Source: Fusarium oxysporum f. sp. lycopersici 4287
Lineage: Eukaryota > Ascomycota > Sordariomycetes > Hypocreales > Nectriaceae
Assembly: GCF_000149955.1 (NCBI RefSeq)
Contig: NC_030995.1
Span: forward strand, 2,063,453-2,127,452
Length of the DNA stretch: 64,000 bases
Direction of reading: 5' to 3'
Shown in pieces: positions 1 through 12,032 of this stretch. Under the pieces are notes generated by a model. That model did not search any database and had not been told where the DNA came from. It worked only from the letters and a program-made list of their open reading frames with translations. The position numbers were made by a program, and so were the translations under genes. How positions within the stretch are numbered: position 1 is the first letter of the stretch; the number at the start of each line of letters is the position of its first letter.

Positions 1-692
1 TGTTGGGGAGATGAGAGAGTTGCCCTTACTTATATTTATAGACGCAACTAATATCCAGTTCCTCATTGTAACGACTGTGAATAACAGACTGTGAATAAAC
101 CATGCGATGTCGTATTTGCGTTGGATGTAGAAAGAGAAAGCTGTTGCCTTGGTAGAAGCTGACAATGGTGGATGACTCTGAAAGTCTGGTGAACAGTAGG
201 GAAGGAGAAAATGTCCTGCCGGCAGCCGTTCTGAAGCGCTGGCAGGGATGCATTTCGAAAGAGCCACCAGTCGGGTTTCCGTGCTAGACAGGTATGTTTT
301 TGGCTGCAATCTAATCATGCGGCTCAGCGACCAAGCCCCCGTGAGCTGTAGTCACTGTGCACTTGTGACTTGTCAAAGAGCGAGTGAGCCATTCCCAGCT
401 TAGGCGACTACGTTGCAAAAACGGGGCAAGAAAATGCCTGGCGAGATGTCAGACAGTCTAGACATGCAGGATACTTCATTAGTGATTACCCCCTGGTCTT
501 ACAACTGCCGATGCCGATGGGAGGGGTTAAGCTTACGAGAGAAGCTTAACTCAAATCTGCCGACCTCTATACTGGACGTTTCAAAGTGATATCGAGAGTT
601 TCATCCTGGTAGCAAAGTTGGGAGCGGCTTCTAACTTTCGTATATATCAAACTATCCTTCTAATCTAATTCGCTAAATCATAATTTTACAAG
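1..692. other. Intergenic, no gene seen
   Basis: Only short, unconvincing reading frames occur here. The one structured element is a perfect 9-bp inverted repeat (GTTAAGCTT / AAGCTTAAC) with a 7-nt spacer at 526-550. It lies about 145 bp beyond the 3' end of the neighbouring oxidoreductase gene. Confidence 0.5.
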
Positions 693-2039
693 TCATAACT
701 CCAACTCTCCATAAGGATGAGCCACTTGTGACAGGGCAGGCCACTTGTACAGCTTATGCTCTGTATCTTGAGCAGCCTGCTGGAAGTACTGCAAAACATC
801 ATTCCATAGACTATCCGCATTCTCCTGCTTGCTCAAATCAACAGGCTCCAAGTTATTGGCAATCTGGGAGATTTGGATTCCAGCTGCAGCAAGTCTCTTG
901 AGAACATCATCGTGGTCGAACCTTTGCTCCATTGTTCCAGGAATCGAGACCTTCTTAAGTGTCTCGACGAATCTGGGTTCTTGGGCGCTTGCGCGGCCGA
1001 TACCGACACCATCGATGATATCGAGAGAGTCAACCATCGCCTTGACGCTCTTGAAACCTCCAGTGGAAAAGATCTTGATATCACGCTTCAAAACCTTGAC
1101 GATCTCCTCGGCTTGGACAAGGAAGTAGTTCTCTCGCTTCTTGTTCTCTTCCCGCTCATGAGCAAAGGCAAATTTCTCGTAGTTTCCTCCAGAAAGCTCA
1201 ATAAAGTCAACTTTGGCATTCTCGAGAGCGATGGCAAATGCCTTGACATCTTCGATATCAATACCGCCAGGGGTGTACTCGACAGAGTTGGCCTTGATAC
1301 CAACGATGAAGTTGGGGCTCACACGACGCTTGATCTCAGCAAAAACCTCAAGAACAATGCGCATTCGGTTCTCGCGGCTACCACCGTACTCATCGGTTCG
1401 CTTGTTGGTGCGAGGAGAAAGGAACTGAGCCAGGAGATAACCGTGAGCGCCGTGGAGCTCAATGCCGTCGAAACCAGCCTTGTCAAGGAACTCAGCGGCG
1501 TGAGCGAAACCGTTGATGACGTTGGCGATATCTTCCTTGGTAGCAGGTCGAGGAGCAGCGAAACTTCTTCCAGACAAACCAGAGTTGACGAGCTGGACGT
1601 CTGAGGCACTGATGGGGTTGGGGTTAATCCACTCCTCGACCTGACGACCAGCATGAGAGACCTGGGCGATCAATAGACTGCCGTTCTTCTTGGCCTCGGT
1701 GGCCATCTCCTTGAAGCCGTCAAAGCGACGACCCTCAAAGGGCTCATCGGCGGGGATGACGAGGTTGCCGGGGGCTTCGAGGTTGATGCCGTCGATGATA
1801 ACGTTGCTTGTTAGGATGGTTCCCCAGCCTCCAGCACCCCAGTTTCTGTAGAGGGTGATGAGCTCTGGTGTAGGATATCCTCGAGCAGAGACGTCTTTGG
1901 CATCCCATGTGGCGAGCTTCTCAGACATGGCTGCCTTGAGGAAGCGATTGGGCGCTTGTCGCTTAGCGAAGACATAGTCGAGAGGTTGTAGTAGAGGCGA
2001 AGGGTCAACGACCTCGTTTCCGTATCTTGCAGGCGCCAT
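693..2039 (-). CDS. NADH:flavin oxidoreductase, old yellow enzyme family
   Basis: Intact intronless gene of 448 aa. It should be an FMN-dependent ene-reductase with a TIM-barrel fold, reducing activated C=C bonds with NAD(P)H. Visible family motifs are HAGRQ (about 129-133), the ELHGAHGYL block (about 194-202) whose His pair normally contacts FMN or substrate, and RTNKRTDEYGGS (about 210-221). These are hallmarks of the NADH:flavin oxidoreductase/OYE superfamily. Length fits the fungal cytosolic group; there is no signal peptide or membrane segment. The start is the first ATG of a long open frame. A broken P450 lies upstream and is transcribed in the same direction. The substrate cannot be read from sequence; a role in xenobiotic or secondary metabolism is inference. 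Confidence 0.93.
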   Translation of the reverse strand: MAPARYGNEVVDPSPLLQPLDYVFAKRQAPNRFLKAAMSEKLATWDAKDVSARGYPTPELITLYRNWGAGGWGTILTSNVIIDGINLEAPGNLVIPADEPFEGRRFDGFKEMATEAKKNGSLLIAQVSHAGRQVEEWINPNPISASDVQLVNSGLSGRSFAAPRPATKEDIANVINGFAHAAEFLDKAGFDGIELHGAHGYLLAQFLSPRTNKRTDEYGGSRENRMRIVLEVFAEIKRRVSPNFIVGIKANSVEYTPGGIDIEDVKAFAIALENAKVDFIELSGGNYEKFAFAHEREENKKRENYFLVQAEEIVKVLKRDIKIFSTGGFKSVKAMVDSLDIIDGVGIGRASAQEPRFVETLKKVSIPGTMEQRFDHDDVLKRLAAAGIQISQIANNLEPVDLSKQENADSLWNDVLQYFQQAAQDTEHKLYKWPALSQVAHPYGELEL

Positions 2040-3258
2040 TTTGAAATATTAATTATGATGTTTTGAACAATTTGTTTGATTCTCGGAAATGTAGACTAGC
2101 AAGACATGGCGCGGGAACTCTTTATATAAACTACTCTATAAAATTCCATGCAAATCTTGCGCCATAACAAAAAGAACAGACCACTCCGCAAGATCGCGAC
2201 TAGGTTACAGTAAAAGTCCGCAAGTGGAGTTGGCGATGGGGCCCTTGCCTCGGCACATGAATCGTTTAGTCCTAATCCGCCGGCCGAGTTACTCAGCGGA
2301 GTATATGAACCGGGCCCATCGAACATTCTGTGACGTTTTCAATAACGTTATGCACCGCGCGGTTAATTCCACGGACCCTATCCGTATTTATAAGCTAGAA
2401 CAAAGCCTGTTGCTTTCAAAGTTTGTTGGTTGTTGTTCAAGCTTTTATTGGTCACATTCAGAGCAACGTGGATCAGTTGTTGGTGCAGGGTTGGTCAATT
2501 ATATGCATGTTCGATGTTCTGATACCTCGAGGCCTTTCGTTTCGAAATTGTCACGATTTCCTTATAAATGTTCGTATACAAGGTCTGTACGAGATTCTAT
2601 ACATCGGGGCAATTGTTGCACCGAATAAAGGCACGGCCCCGCAGGCATTGACGCATTGGACAAGATTGCCGCCTGTCTCCACTTCAACGCCGCCTTACAA
2701 TAGTAATTTCGAGGCGATTGTCGATCTACGCATGAAGAAACATAATGGCATGATAACGTGCTGCTATCTCAATTAATCCATTATTATTAATGCCATGGGA
2801 AATTCAGTTAGGAAAGGACTGACCAGAGTAGAATAAGAATCACCCAAATCCTCCAAACCCTTTATACACATTTGTATCAAAATAGGTGCTGTCATTGTTT
2901 GCTTCATTGTCATTGATGATTTCCATATACTTGACTTGGCTTATCACATAGAGCCTATTAACTATATGGTGTGTTACGATTTAGTGAGTGAAGTTTTCAT
3001 TGAAGGGCCGCCCTGCTAAATATTATATGCTGGACTCAAGTCTCGAGAACTTGGCTACATTTTGAGTTCTCAGAGCCTCCAAATGCTCTTGTGAGGGTAG
3101 TTTATGCCAAAACTATATAGAATTTCAACAAAAGTCAGGGTCGCCCAAAGGAGAACTTATGCCTCTTGTAGCAGGCGAAGCTTCAGGCTGCATCTCGCGT
3201 AGTCTTTCACAGGTGTGCATCCTGGTATTCTTCACCAATGCACCTCGATCTTCTCGTC
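2040..3258. other. Intergenic, no gene seen
   Basis: Promoter side of the oxidoreductase and 3' side of the P450 pseudogene. Short frames at 2224-2776 lack recognisable motifs and have no good splice partners. I see no RNA gene or repeat. Confidence 0.45.
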
Positions 3259-4737
3259 AACGATCTTTGCATTGGACCACTCGACAATCTCAGTTTTGTC
3301 CTGAACAGCCATTGCACCTCGAAGTACATCGCTTAGTACAAAAGCCTCAGCGGCCCGCCAAACCCAGCAGATGCAAGATTCCGCGCGATGCACTGTCGTG
3401 ACCTGGCTCCGAAGTAAAAGCTGTCACGCAACATCTCCTGAGATGGACTCAGCCATCGCTCCGGCATGAACTCACGTGGGTTTGGAAAGGCCTCGGGATT
3501 ATGATGCAGCATGAATGCTCCGGCGCCGACGCTGGTACCAGCTGGGATGTTGGGCAGACCAGGAAGTTGCATTCCACCAGGAGGGACGATGTGACGGAAA
3601 CGAGTTGGATTAGCCATGGCGAGACGTAGACTTTCTTTCACGACACCAGTTAGATAAGGCAGAGATTAGACATCTTGATCAGTATTTTCGATGACTTCCT
3701 TGTAAACTCGATCGTATCTGAAAACATGGTTAGTACTCTTCGGAGATGGAGACGAAGCATATGTATTACTTCTCGGGATGTTGAGCTAAGTTCCAGCATA
3801 GTATCGACATCGTCGTTCCCGCAGCGCCGGTACCAGCAAACATGACACCAACAACGTGGGCTATAGCCTCGTCACGCGAGATACCAGCAGCCAGTAATCG
3901 ACCTTGGAATGTGTCGGGCTCATTGTCCTTTTCTTCAACGATGCTTTTGTCAGCCACGCGAGTGGCATACTCTTGTATCATATCAATACTCTGTGCGACG
4001 ACGATCTTTTTCTTGTCAAGCTTCGCAGCCCACTCGTCGACAAAGTCATAGAGCCAGCCAGGCAAGCAGAAAATGCGACCTCCAGCGACGAAGTTGTTGA
4101 TGAACTAAGTGACGCAGAGTCGACCCTTGTCGATGCCGTTGAAATACTCGCGGAATAGGTATGCTGTCATCGGATCTAGAGCGAGAGCACGAGATAAGTT
4201 GAGAACATCTACGGGGGCACCGTTTGTCTCAGCCTTCCTGCGTTTCATCTCAGCCATAACGTCATCGAGAACCTCGTCAACGTCTGGTTTGCTTTTTGCA
4301 ATACGTTGGTGGGCAAACATAGGTGCAACGGCTTTCGCCTTTGGCGCCCGATGAGCCGGGTCCAGGGCTGAGAAGATGGTCTCAAAGCCTTTGACGTCAT
4401 AACTACGGTAAACAGGACTTTTCAAGTATCCTCCGTTCTTGACGTAGATGAGATTAAGGGCTGCGCCGTCAGATACATCAACTTCATTGGGGCGACTCTC
4501 ACAACTGGACCATATTTCTTGTGCAGCCCGTCAACGACGCGGCATTCAACTCCTGTCCAGGTGAGCCACCATAGCCAGGTCGGGGGTGAATCGGACGATG
4601 AGAGGGCCTGGGATGTTACCGAAGGTGTCATTGTACAGTCGCCACAGAAGGGCAGTCAGAAGCGCCACTATGATAGCTGCACTGACGCGTAGAGGGCTTA
4701 CGAGGCCTTGGGTATCATTAGAAGTGTCGACAGCCAT
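3259..4737 (-). pseudogene. Cytochrome P450 pseudogene
   Basis: The pieces form one P450 read from 4737 downward: an N-terminal membrane anchor (about residues 18-32), a proline-rich NIPGP hinge, a mid-region, an I-helix-like stretch with AGTGAAGTT at about 3830, an ESLR K-helix at about 3635, and the heme loop at about 3390-3410. Lesions seen directly are two compensating frameshifts near 4565 and 4488, an in-frame TAG at 4105-4107, an in-frame TAA at 3666-3668, and about 17 extra bases near 3350-3366 that shift the last exon. The heme loop reads FGARSRQCIA where the family has FGxGxRxCxG, so two conserved glycines are lost while the ligand Cys remains. One intron (about 3719-3767) still has good splice sites. 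Beyond the extra bases, a plausible original C-terminus continues to a TGA near 3235. A functional protein is very unlikely. Confidence 0.9.
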
Positions 4738-5550
4738 GATGTCTGAAAGCTCCAGGAAGTTTGCGGGCGGAGGAGAGATGGTAAGTCCGAGGTGAAATGA
4801 ACAAGGGGTGAAGATCAGCTAATAACGGTCGCGAGGCAGAGTTGAGGCTTGAAGCGGGGTGAGTTGGTGACGCCCGGCTTTCGTGAGGTTGTCATTCAAG
4901 GTGCATGCGTGTTCAACGTTGTTACTCAGCAATAAGCGTGTCTGACTTGTGCTGCAGTATCAGGTATGGCTTGAAAGGAGCAAGTGGCAATGTGTGTTGC
5001 ATGCACAGGAGGAGGCTCTACGAGCATCCATTAGGTTCAAGCAAGATGCAGTACGTAATTGGATGTCAAGTTGTCAATCGCCATCTTCAAGTAAAGAAGT
5101 GCTCTCACTGGACCTCAATACAAGACGAGCCTTCTACTTCTTTACTTTTTCCTCAGCCTGATTCTGTACATCTGAGAGAAGTAGCACACCACGCATATGC
5201 AAGTGCACGCCGGTCATCCTTCAGACCAATAACATCCGGCCTTCCGCTGTAACACAACATCTGCAGTTGCACGCAAACGAAACACACGAAACATCCACGC
5301 GCCCGCAAGCCCACCACCTACATACGACTGTGTATTACCTGGCAGGTGCCTGTAATACAGGCTCTTGCCCCTCTGTAGTAACGCCTCAATACCTGAGGCT
5401 CACTATAGCCATCTTCTGAGGCTCTAATTCCCCTCCCCAACATCCACCATCTCTACACTTACATCCGTCCATTGCTTCCATTTTAGCCGCTTTTCGCGCT
5501 GTAACAAAATTACAATCTACCTTGCATGCATCCACACACAATCCGACACT
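4738..5550. other. Intergenic, no gene seen
   Basis: Divergent spacer between the P450 pseudogene and the NACHT pseudogene. Only short overlapping frames occur and none has a recognisable motif. Confidence 0.45.
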
Positions 5551-8500
5551 ATGAGTTTCGGTTTCTCCGTGGGTGATATGCTTCAACTGATTGATCTGGC
5601 CAAGAAGACTCGGCGACGCGCCGGCTCAATTCAGGCAGATATCCGATGAGTATCGAAGCCGTCGGACGATATAGATAAAGAGTAATTGACGGACAGCAAT
5701 ATCAGAGTCAAAACGCTGTCAAATGTCTTGCGAGACTTCGAAGATGTTATCCCCGAGCGTGCGCTACCAGAAGCCCTGTCAGAGTCTCTCAAGGACCATT
5801 GTCGACGTTTGCACCCGCTTACTAGAAGAGATACAAACGGTGTTACTCAAGTACCACGCTTTGGACGATAAGAATGGTAAAGCACGAAAAATATGGAAGA
5901 GACTCCGCTGGGAACCGGATGACGTTAAAGATATGCGGCAGCGATTAACCTCCAATATTGTGTTGTTAAGCACCATCAATAACACACTGAATGGGTAGGT
6001 TGTCCGTCTACTAATTCCGGGAAGAGGGAGTCTGACAAACCCGCAGCCACTCTCTGGCCAAGGTCCAGGAGGGCATTGATAAGCTTCATGACTTCAATGG
6101 AGACCAGGAGTTCAGTATTATCACGGAATAACTCTCGTCGTTACAAAATGTAGCGCAGCATAAGGATGTCTTGACCAGAATCCAGTCCGGTACTGGGAAA
6201 TGGTTCCTCACCTCTCAGCAATATGTGAATTGACGAGAGTCAACTCGCAGCACGCTTTTCTGCCCCGGTCTTCCAGGTGGAGGCAAGACCGTCATTGCTG
6301 CATCTATCATAGATGATTTACTGTATAAGTTCGAGACAGAGGACAGACTCGGTGTCGCGCTCATATACTGCAGTTATAAAAGACAGCATGAGCAAAGTGT
6401 CGAGGCTTGTATGGCTAGTCTGCTCAAACAACTTGTCCAGCAATTACCCAAGATGCCCCCGACTATACGCACTTTGTATAGTCGGCGGCAGGATCGAAGG
6501 GAACTGAGGTTGCACAAAGTGTGAGAGTGTCAGGTTTGAGCGAAAACGTTGATCTCGTTTCCTCCGCAGAGCCTCATCTCTCATACGTAGCCCATCGTAA
6601 CAGAACTTGCTATTCCATACTATACCCTGAACTCCATACCAGATCAGGATCGACGGTTGACTGCAGCCTGTGTGATAGAGACGAATGTATTACTGCGGCA
6701 CATCTAATGTAGAGTGACCAACACCGTTGCTCGAGAGCAGATCAGGCTCGAAAGTCTTGTCTCACAAAATGAGGGGAAACATGATGGTGTGCAACCATTC
6801 CAAGCTGTGTTACCCCAACTTATAACAAGGCTTACAGAAAATGGCGTGTCGCTACTTGGCTGCTTTAGTGAGACCGGGCTGTCGTACTGTACACCTCGTT
6901 GGGTTCCTGGTATTGGCATCTTGCTTATATGGCCCTCACCTCCCATCTTCGCCACAACCTATCATGTGATTCACCACGTTACTCAGCACTACCCCCAGCG
7001 AAGTATGCTTACTTTACTGTAAACTACAGGCAAATAGTGATAATACGTCAGGCTCTCAATTGACTGCGCATAACCAAACCCCCTCGATTGAGTGGTTCGA
7101 AATGGCATTGTGTTGAAACGTTAAAACGGAATATCCCGCGTTCACAACTGATTAGCCACGTTATGTTCTGAGGAAACCCGATATCGTTCTTCATAGCTTT
7201 TCGTTCGTGTGTACTTGGGCAATGCCCCAAATCATGAAAACAATAGCACCAAGGACCGTCTTTCGTGTGGTAAAATTCACAGATTTGGATAGTGGCTTCT
7301 GACTTCTGGGCATGGACATACACTAAACCACAATGCCACAATTATCTTTCACAAGTTTTAGGTTAAAGGACCAGAACAGGCTTCAAGCCCCAGCATAAAA
7401 CCAAGGACGACACTGCACTGTCCTCACTGCTGCCTAGGGTGATACTTTGTGACGAGAGGGTTGGACGAGTGCTCAGTTCGAACTCACGGCAATCCTTTGT
7501 TCTACAGCTTGCAGCAGCTTCTCAACTTGGACACACTCGGAACAGTAAAGTGGTTCCTTACTAGCAGGGACGTTCCGGAGATACGGTCCGTCAAGGACGC
7601 TTTCAAAGCTGTCGAAATTAGTCCAAACCTCACGAACACTTCCAAAGACATCCGTGCCTTTCTCGACGCCCAGAGGATCTGCCCAACTCACGATGAGCCC
7701 TGGTTTGACACAGACGAACACAACTTTCTCTATGCAGCGCTGATCTGTGAGATTGCAAAGAACAAGGCCTACAGAACTAAGCAAGGAACCATTGATGCCC
7801 TGAAAAGCTTCCCCAGAGGCTTGGAAGACTGCTATATCAAGTCGTTGGCCAGGATTTCAGGACTGCCCTATCACAAACAGGACCTAGCCAAGTAAGTTTG
7901 ATGCATAACTATACATGAACCTAGTGCCCATACGCCGGCCAATAATATTAACGTACTGTCACAGGCGAACCTTTCGAATCCTTACATTGTCGGAAAAGGA
8001 ACTTACCCTGATGGAGCTTATTGACGCCCTCAAGTCTTATACTGATCCTGCCAACGATGGCATCAAGTCCAAGAAAGATGCACTTCGCGTTTACGATAGA
8101 GTAAAGGACGTCTGCAGCCCGTTGATCACCATGGAAGACACGAATGGTTCTCAGAAGATCTCACTGTGCCACAAGTCAGTCAAGGACTTTTTTATCGACC
8201 CAAAGAACAAGAGGAGAATTGAAGAGTACCTGCCGGACTTCTTTATCGACGAGAACAAAGCGTTAGAGGAGCTTGGAGTCAGTTGCATCGAGTATCTCAG
8301 TGAGGAACGATACCAAGATCCGTCTGACCTAAAAGCGCTGTTCACAAGGTCAGAGTCATCCTACAACAATGCTTTCCTTCGCTACGCCGCCGTCTTTTGG
8401 CATCTGCATATGCAAGACATAACGCCAAGCTCTGAAACCCTGAAGACTGTTAAAGACTTTCTCAAGAGCCCTGCATTTTGGACTTGTATCTACGTACAAA

Positions 8501-10658
8501 GTCACGCAGCTCCTCATCTTTTCGCACGGTATAAGTGGGAAACAAGTCATTATAAGCCGATCCTGGGAACAATGCCTAATGCAGCACTTCAATTTGCACT
8601 TCCCCTGCTACCATGGAAAGAAGACTCTTCGTCCGCAGATTACGTATCGCTGGACCGCTCATTCTGTGCTTTTGTTCTGGACTGGGGCGAACTTCTTACT
8701 AAGAACCCTGATCAACTTCATCATGCTGTTCCGCTCACTCTTTATAAACCCAGCTGTCACCTCAAAGCTCCCAACGGGCTTCAAAAAGTTCACATCAAAT
8801 ATGTTGCCAAGTTACTCGAATCAACGACCGAGATGCGTGTATTGGAGTCGTCGTTCTCTTCTACGGGTAAGAAACGTGGTAAAATACTGCAGCTTCAGAT
8901 CATTCGCGAGAACGGTTTGATGCCCCATCGCCGGGTCAAAGTGAATCAAGTGGATGTCTTCTCTCGGTCGAAGTCTGATCAAAGTAGAGAGGTCGTCCTC
9001 GACTCATAAGCCCCTGACAGCGAATGTATCACCACAATTGCCCGGAATAGCAAGAAGGGCGACCCCTTTCTACAGAGTTGGAAAGTAAACAGTCGTGATT
9101 TGAGTATTACTCGTTGCCTTCTCGGGGACGGGTCAGGGAACCGAGTTGATCAGGCCCCTCCGCAAGTGTGTAGAGACCTGGACTTGGGACTGGATGGCAA
9201 AGGACAATGGAATCTAGTACAGATTGATGTCGTTACACAGCCGACTCGAAAAGACTCGGATTCAACGACTCGGCTATTCTATTTCCGTAAGGGTCAATGC
9301 CTGGTTCATCCCCATGAAAGAGCAAAGTCACCCAATAATGTAATCGTCAGCAACTCAGATTCCCAAGACAGTAGTTCAGGCTCTGATGACGACTCTGGCT
9401 GGAGTTCGGACTCTGATGATGACTCTGATTCAAGTGATACGCACAGTATCAATGGGGAGAGGAATGGAAGCCTGGAAACTTCAGATATTCTGGATGGAGA
9501 ACGCAAAGAGCCGATGACAGAATGTCTTATCGTGGCAAATGACTTTGGCAGACCTGTTTGGCGACCAATCCAGACCGACCACTTATCATGGTCTAGGATA
9601 ATAGGCACTCGTCATCCGGCATTGCCTATCGTAGCTGTCTCTTATAAGTTTGGTGGGCTCGACTTACTCAACGACGATAGTGGCTCCAGTACAAGTTTGG
9701 AAATCTCTGAAAAGGGGCAAGACAAAACGCTAGAGCCGGTGGCAGTGTCACGAGGTAAAGCAACCACCTACTCATTTTACGACGAATGATGAACATTCAA
9801 GCTGACGTTCAATTAGAGGTGCAATTCTCGCCGTGCGGGAAATTCCTCACGCTTTTGTCCATCAGCCTCTACCAGAAGGACGTCTGTGTGGAGTGTCAAG
9901 TCACCGTGTCATGCTTCGAATTTCTTCAAACTACTTCTGGATATAGCTTCCAAACTCGCAAGAATGGCATATTGACAAGCTCTAGCTACAGATTCCTGGG
10001 CAAGGTCGACGAACTACCTCGACCGTACATCATGACAAACTGGACAGCTGAATACGTTGTCTTGGCTCTGCCTCCATTGACCTATAGTCCGAAGATCATT
10101 AAAATATCGCTTTCGCCTCTCGAAGATCAGGCCAGCACGCCAAGAGAATTCCCACCAAGAACATCGACACTCACCCATCCTTTGTTCTTCCCACAATCGA
10201 TTATTTCCCGCGGCCCCCATATTATGTACGGCGATGGAGGCTCACATGAGAAAGACAGTTACTTATATCTCGTCTTGGACACTCAAGATCCATCATCATC
10301 GTGTGCAGAATCAACGCTGCGCTGTGGACCTGGCCACTTCCGGGGATTGGAATGCCCTGCAAGTACACACAATGACAAGAGGACTGGAGTCAGCGGTCCA
10401 GTGGTAATGGGATGGAAACTATCAGGCAGTGGCAAGGCCGGAAAGACTGGCGACGGTGAAGACGATGGAGGTGCTTCTGGAGAAAAGCTTGCATGGCGGG
10501 AATGGAACAATGAAGACGAGGTTTCTGAAGATGTCAAAGCCAAGAGGTCGGCTACGGATGAGTATGACTTGTTGCGGGGTGATTTTGTGGGAGAAACATA
10601 CTCTGTTCCCATCCGATCCGGGCTGAATTGGACCAAAGAAGGCGTTCTTAGTTATTAA
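5551..10658 (+). pseudogene. NACHT/STAND (NLR-like) pseudogene
   Basis: A decayed fungal STAND gene. It begins MSFGFSVGD (5551), the usual start of the fungal STAND N-terminal domain, followed by an LSNVLRDFEDV segment (about 5710-5750) in other frames. A Walker A motif, GLPGGGKT, lies near 6265-6290. The Walker B region survives as GLDECS at about 7464, then FLTSRDVPEIR at 7550-7580. An intron at about 7893-7962 joins the NACHT tail to a long C-terminal region (7963-9789) and a final part (9786-10658) containing an EVQFSPCGKFL strand that hints at a degenerate WD-type propeller. Damage: several frameshifts and stops between 5620 and 6720, about 0.9 kb of unrelated sequence between Walker A and B (about 6520-7436), an in-frame TAA at 9007-9009, and a frameshift at about 9786. 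An acidic Ser/Asp tract lies at 9350-9440. The intact ancestor probably acted in non-self recognition; that role is inference from the family. Confidence 0.87.
6520..7436. mobile_element. Insertion of unknown origin inside the NACHT domain
   Basis: In the family, only some tens of residues separate the segment ending RRQDRRELRL (about 6512) from the Walker B motif (about 7446). Here about 0.9 kb intervenes and shows no NACHT similarity. Two open frames lie inside: 6714-7022 on plus and 7048-7341 on minus, the latter Cys/His-rich. Neither is recognised. I could not find convincing terminal inverted repeats or a target duplication by eye, so the boundaries are approximate and the class of element is unknown. 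Confidence 0.4.
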
Positions 10659-10747
10659 ATGCATTCCATGTCTGATATTGGCATATATTCATAGTATCAT
10701 TGGTGTTAGAAAGCATTGTTAATGACTGAAGTGAGAGTGCCAAAACA

Positions 10748-11799
10748 CTAAGTTCCTTTTGGTTGAGCTGCTATGACCTTCTGCAAGTTCCGATCACGCT
10801 CTGCCAGTGACTCTGCTGTTGGTAGTCCATAAGCCTGTTCCGTTTCCGTCGTGATCTTATCCGTCCAATCCCCATCAGCATCAGTCCCTTGCTTAGTCGC
10901 AGACGTCCCCTTGAGACTAACTTCGCCTGCGTCATCCCAACAAGCCTCCATAGTATCTGCCAAATTATGCAGAAATGCCCCGATTCCTCCAATCCCGCCG
11001 GCACTGTTATATGTCTTGAATGGTCCAGCTACCGCCCAACGCGGCGCTATGCTAGCCTCAACGATAGTGTCAAGATCTTCGACTGAGACAACGTCGTTTG
11101 AGACTAGATGACAAGCTTCGCGGAATAGAGCGAATGCTAGACGGTTTCCGACGAAGCCTTGGGTCTCTTTGTTGATTCTGACGGGGCGATGACCGGAGCC
11201 GAGATTCTTGAAGTAATCAATGGCAAATTGAGTTCGTTCTGGTTCCGTATGAGGCGAGGGGACGACTTCAATCAATGGCATTATATGAGGCTTGATGACG
11301 ATATCAGTAGGACGGTTTGAGAAGGAGAGTTGATCGAGCTCACCGGATTGAAAGGGTGAACCACGAGAACTCTGGTCTTGTCCTCTAGATCCTCCACCTG
11401 TCTCGATGCACTTATCCCAGAGGTGGAGCTCCATAAGTGAGCACTTGAAGGTGCGTATTTAACGACCTCAGTCCAGTTGGACTTTTTGAAATTAACACTA
11501 TCAGGTCCTTGCTCTTGGACGATTGTTGCGCCAGAGCAAACTTCTTCGATTGAAGAGCATATGAGCAGTCGACCGTCCGCAACGAGTTTCTCGACTGTAA
11601 GATCAACCTTTGAAATTTCTTTCTTTGTTGATTCAAGATATACTGGTAAGAGCCTTTCGATATGCTCCGTCAAATCACTGCGGACGTCGTACAGTCTGAG
11701 GTTGGCGTTGGAATAGCGTAGGTGCAGTGCGGCGAATGAAAGACCAATTGTGCCCAAGCCGATGAGGGCAATTATTTCTTTCTTTTCACTTTCAGACAT
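10748..11799 (-). CDS. 3-hydroxyacyl-CoA dehydrogenase-like protein (lambda-crystallin / carnitine dehydrogenase type)
   Basis: Two exons, 11344-11799 and 10748-11290, joined across a 53-nt intron (11291-11343: GTGAGC donor, TACTGAT branch, AAG acceptor). They encode 332 aa, the usual length of the short 3-hydroxyacyl-CoA dehydrogenase/lambda-crystallin/L-carnitine dehydrogenase group. The N-terminal Rossmann motif is GLGTIGLSFA (about residues 14-23). The conserved HPFNPP|HIMPLIEVVP block spans the splice junction, and removal of the intron restores it exactly. ETQGFVGNRLAFALFREA, the start of the C-terminal helical domain, follows. Expected chemistry is NAD(H)-linked oxidation or reduction of a 3-hydroxy acid or its CoA ester; the substrate is unknown. 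It is tail to tail with the NACHT pseudogene and upstream of a reductase read in the same direction. Confidence 0.92.
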
Positions 11800-12032
11800 T
11801 ATACCAGCTTTTACTATGGTGAATGAAAGGACGGTTCAGAAGTCTATGGCGTGATGATAGCGCGAATTTTGAGGCTGAAGTCTTGGTGGAGAAGAGGGGA
11901 AACTGACCCGAGGTTAAAATAAGTGATCACATTGGAACATAGTCGGCTGACAAACTATTCATATCTCTCAAAACTAGTCTTCTATCTATATCTCAAAAAT
12001 TGTACAGAGTCTAATTTATGTCTTCTTCTTTT

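Noticed and set aside
873..1604. 243-codon frame antisense to the oxidoreductase
   Set aside because: It is the shadow of a strongly coding gene whose FMN-binding motifs are on the minus strand.
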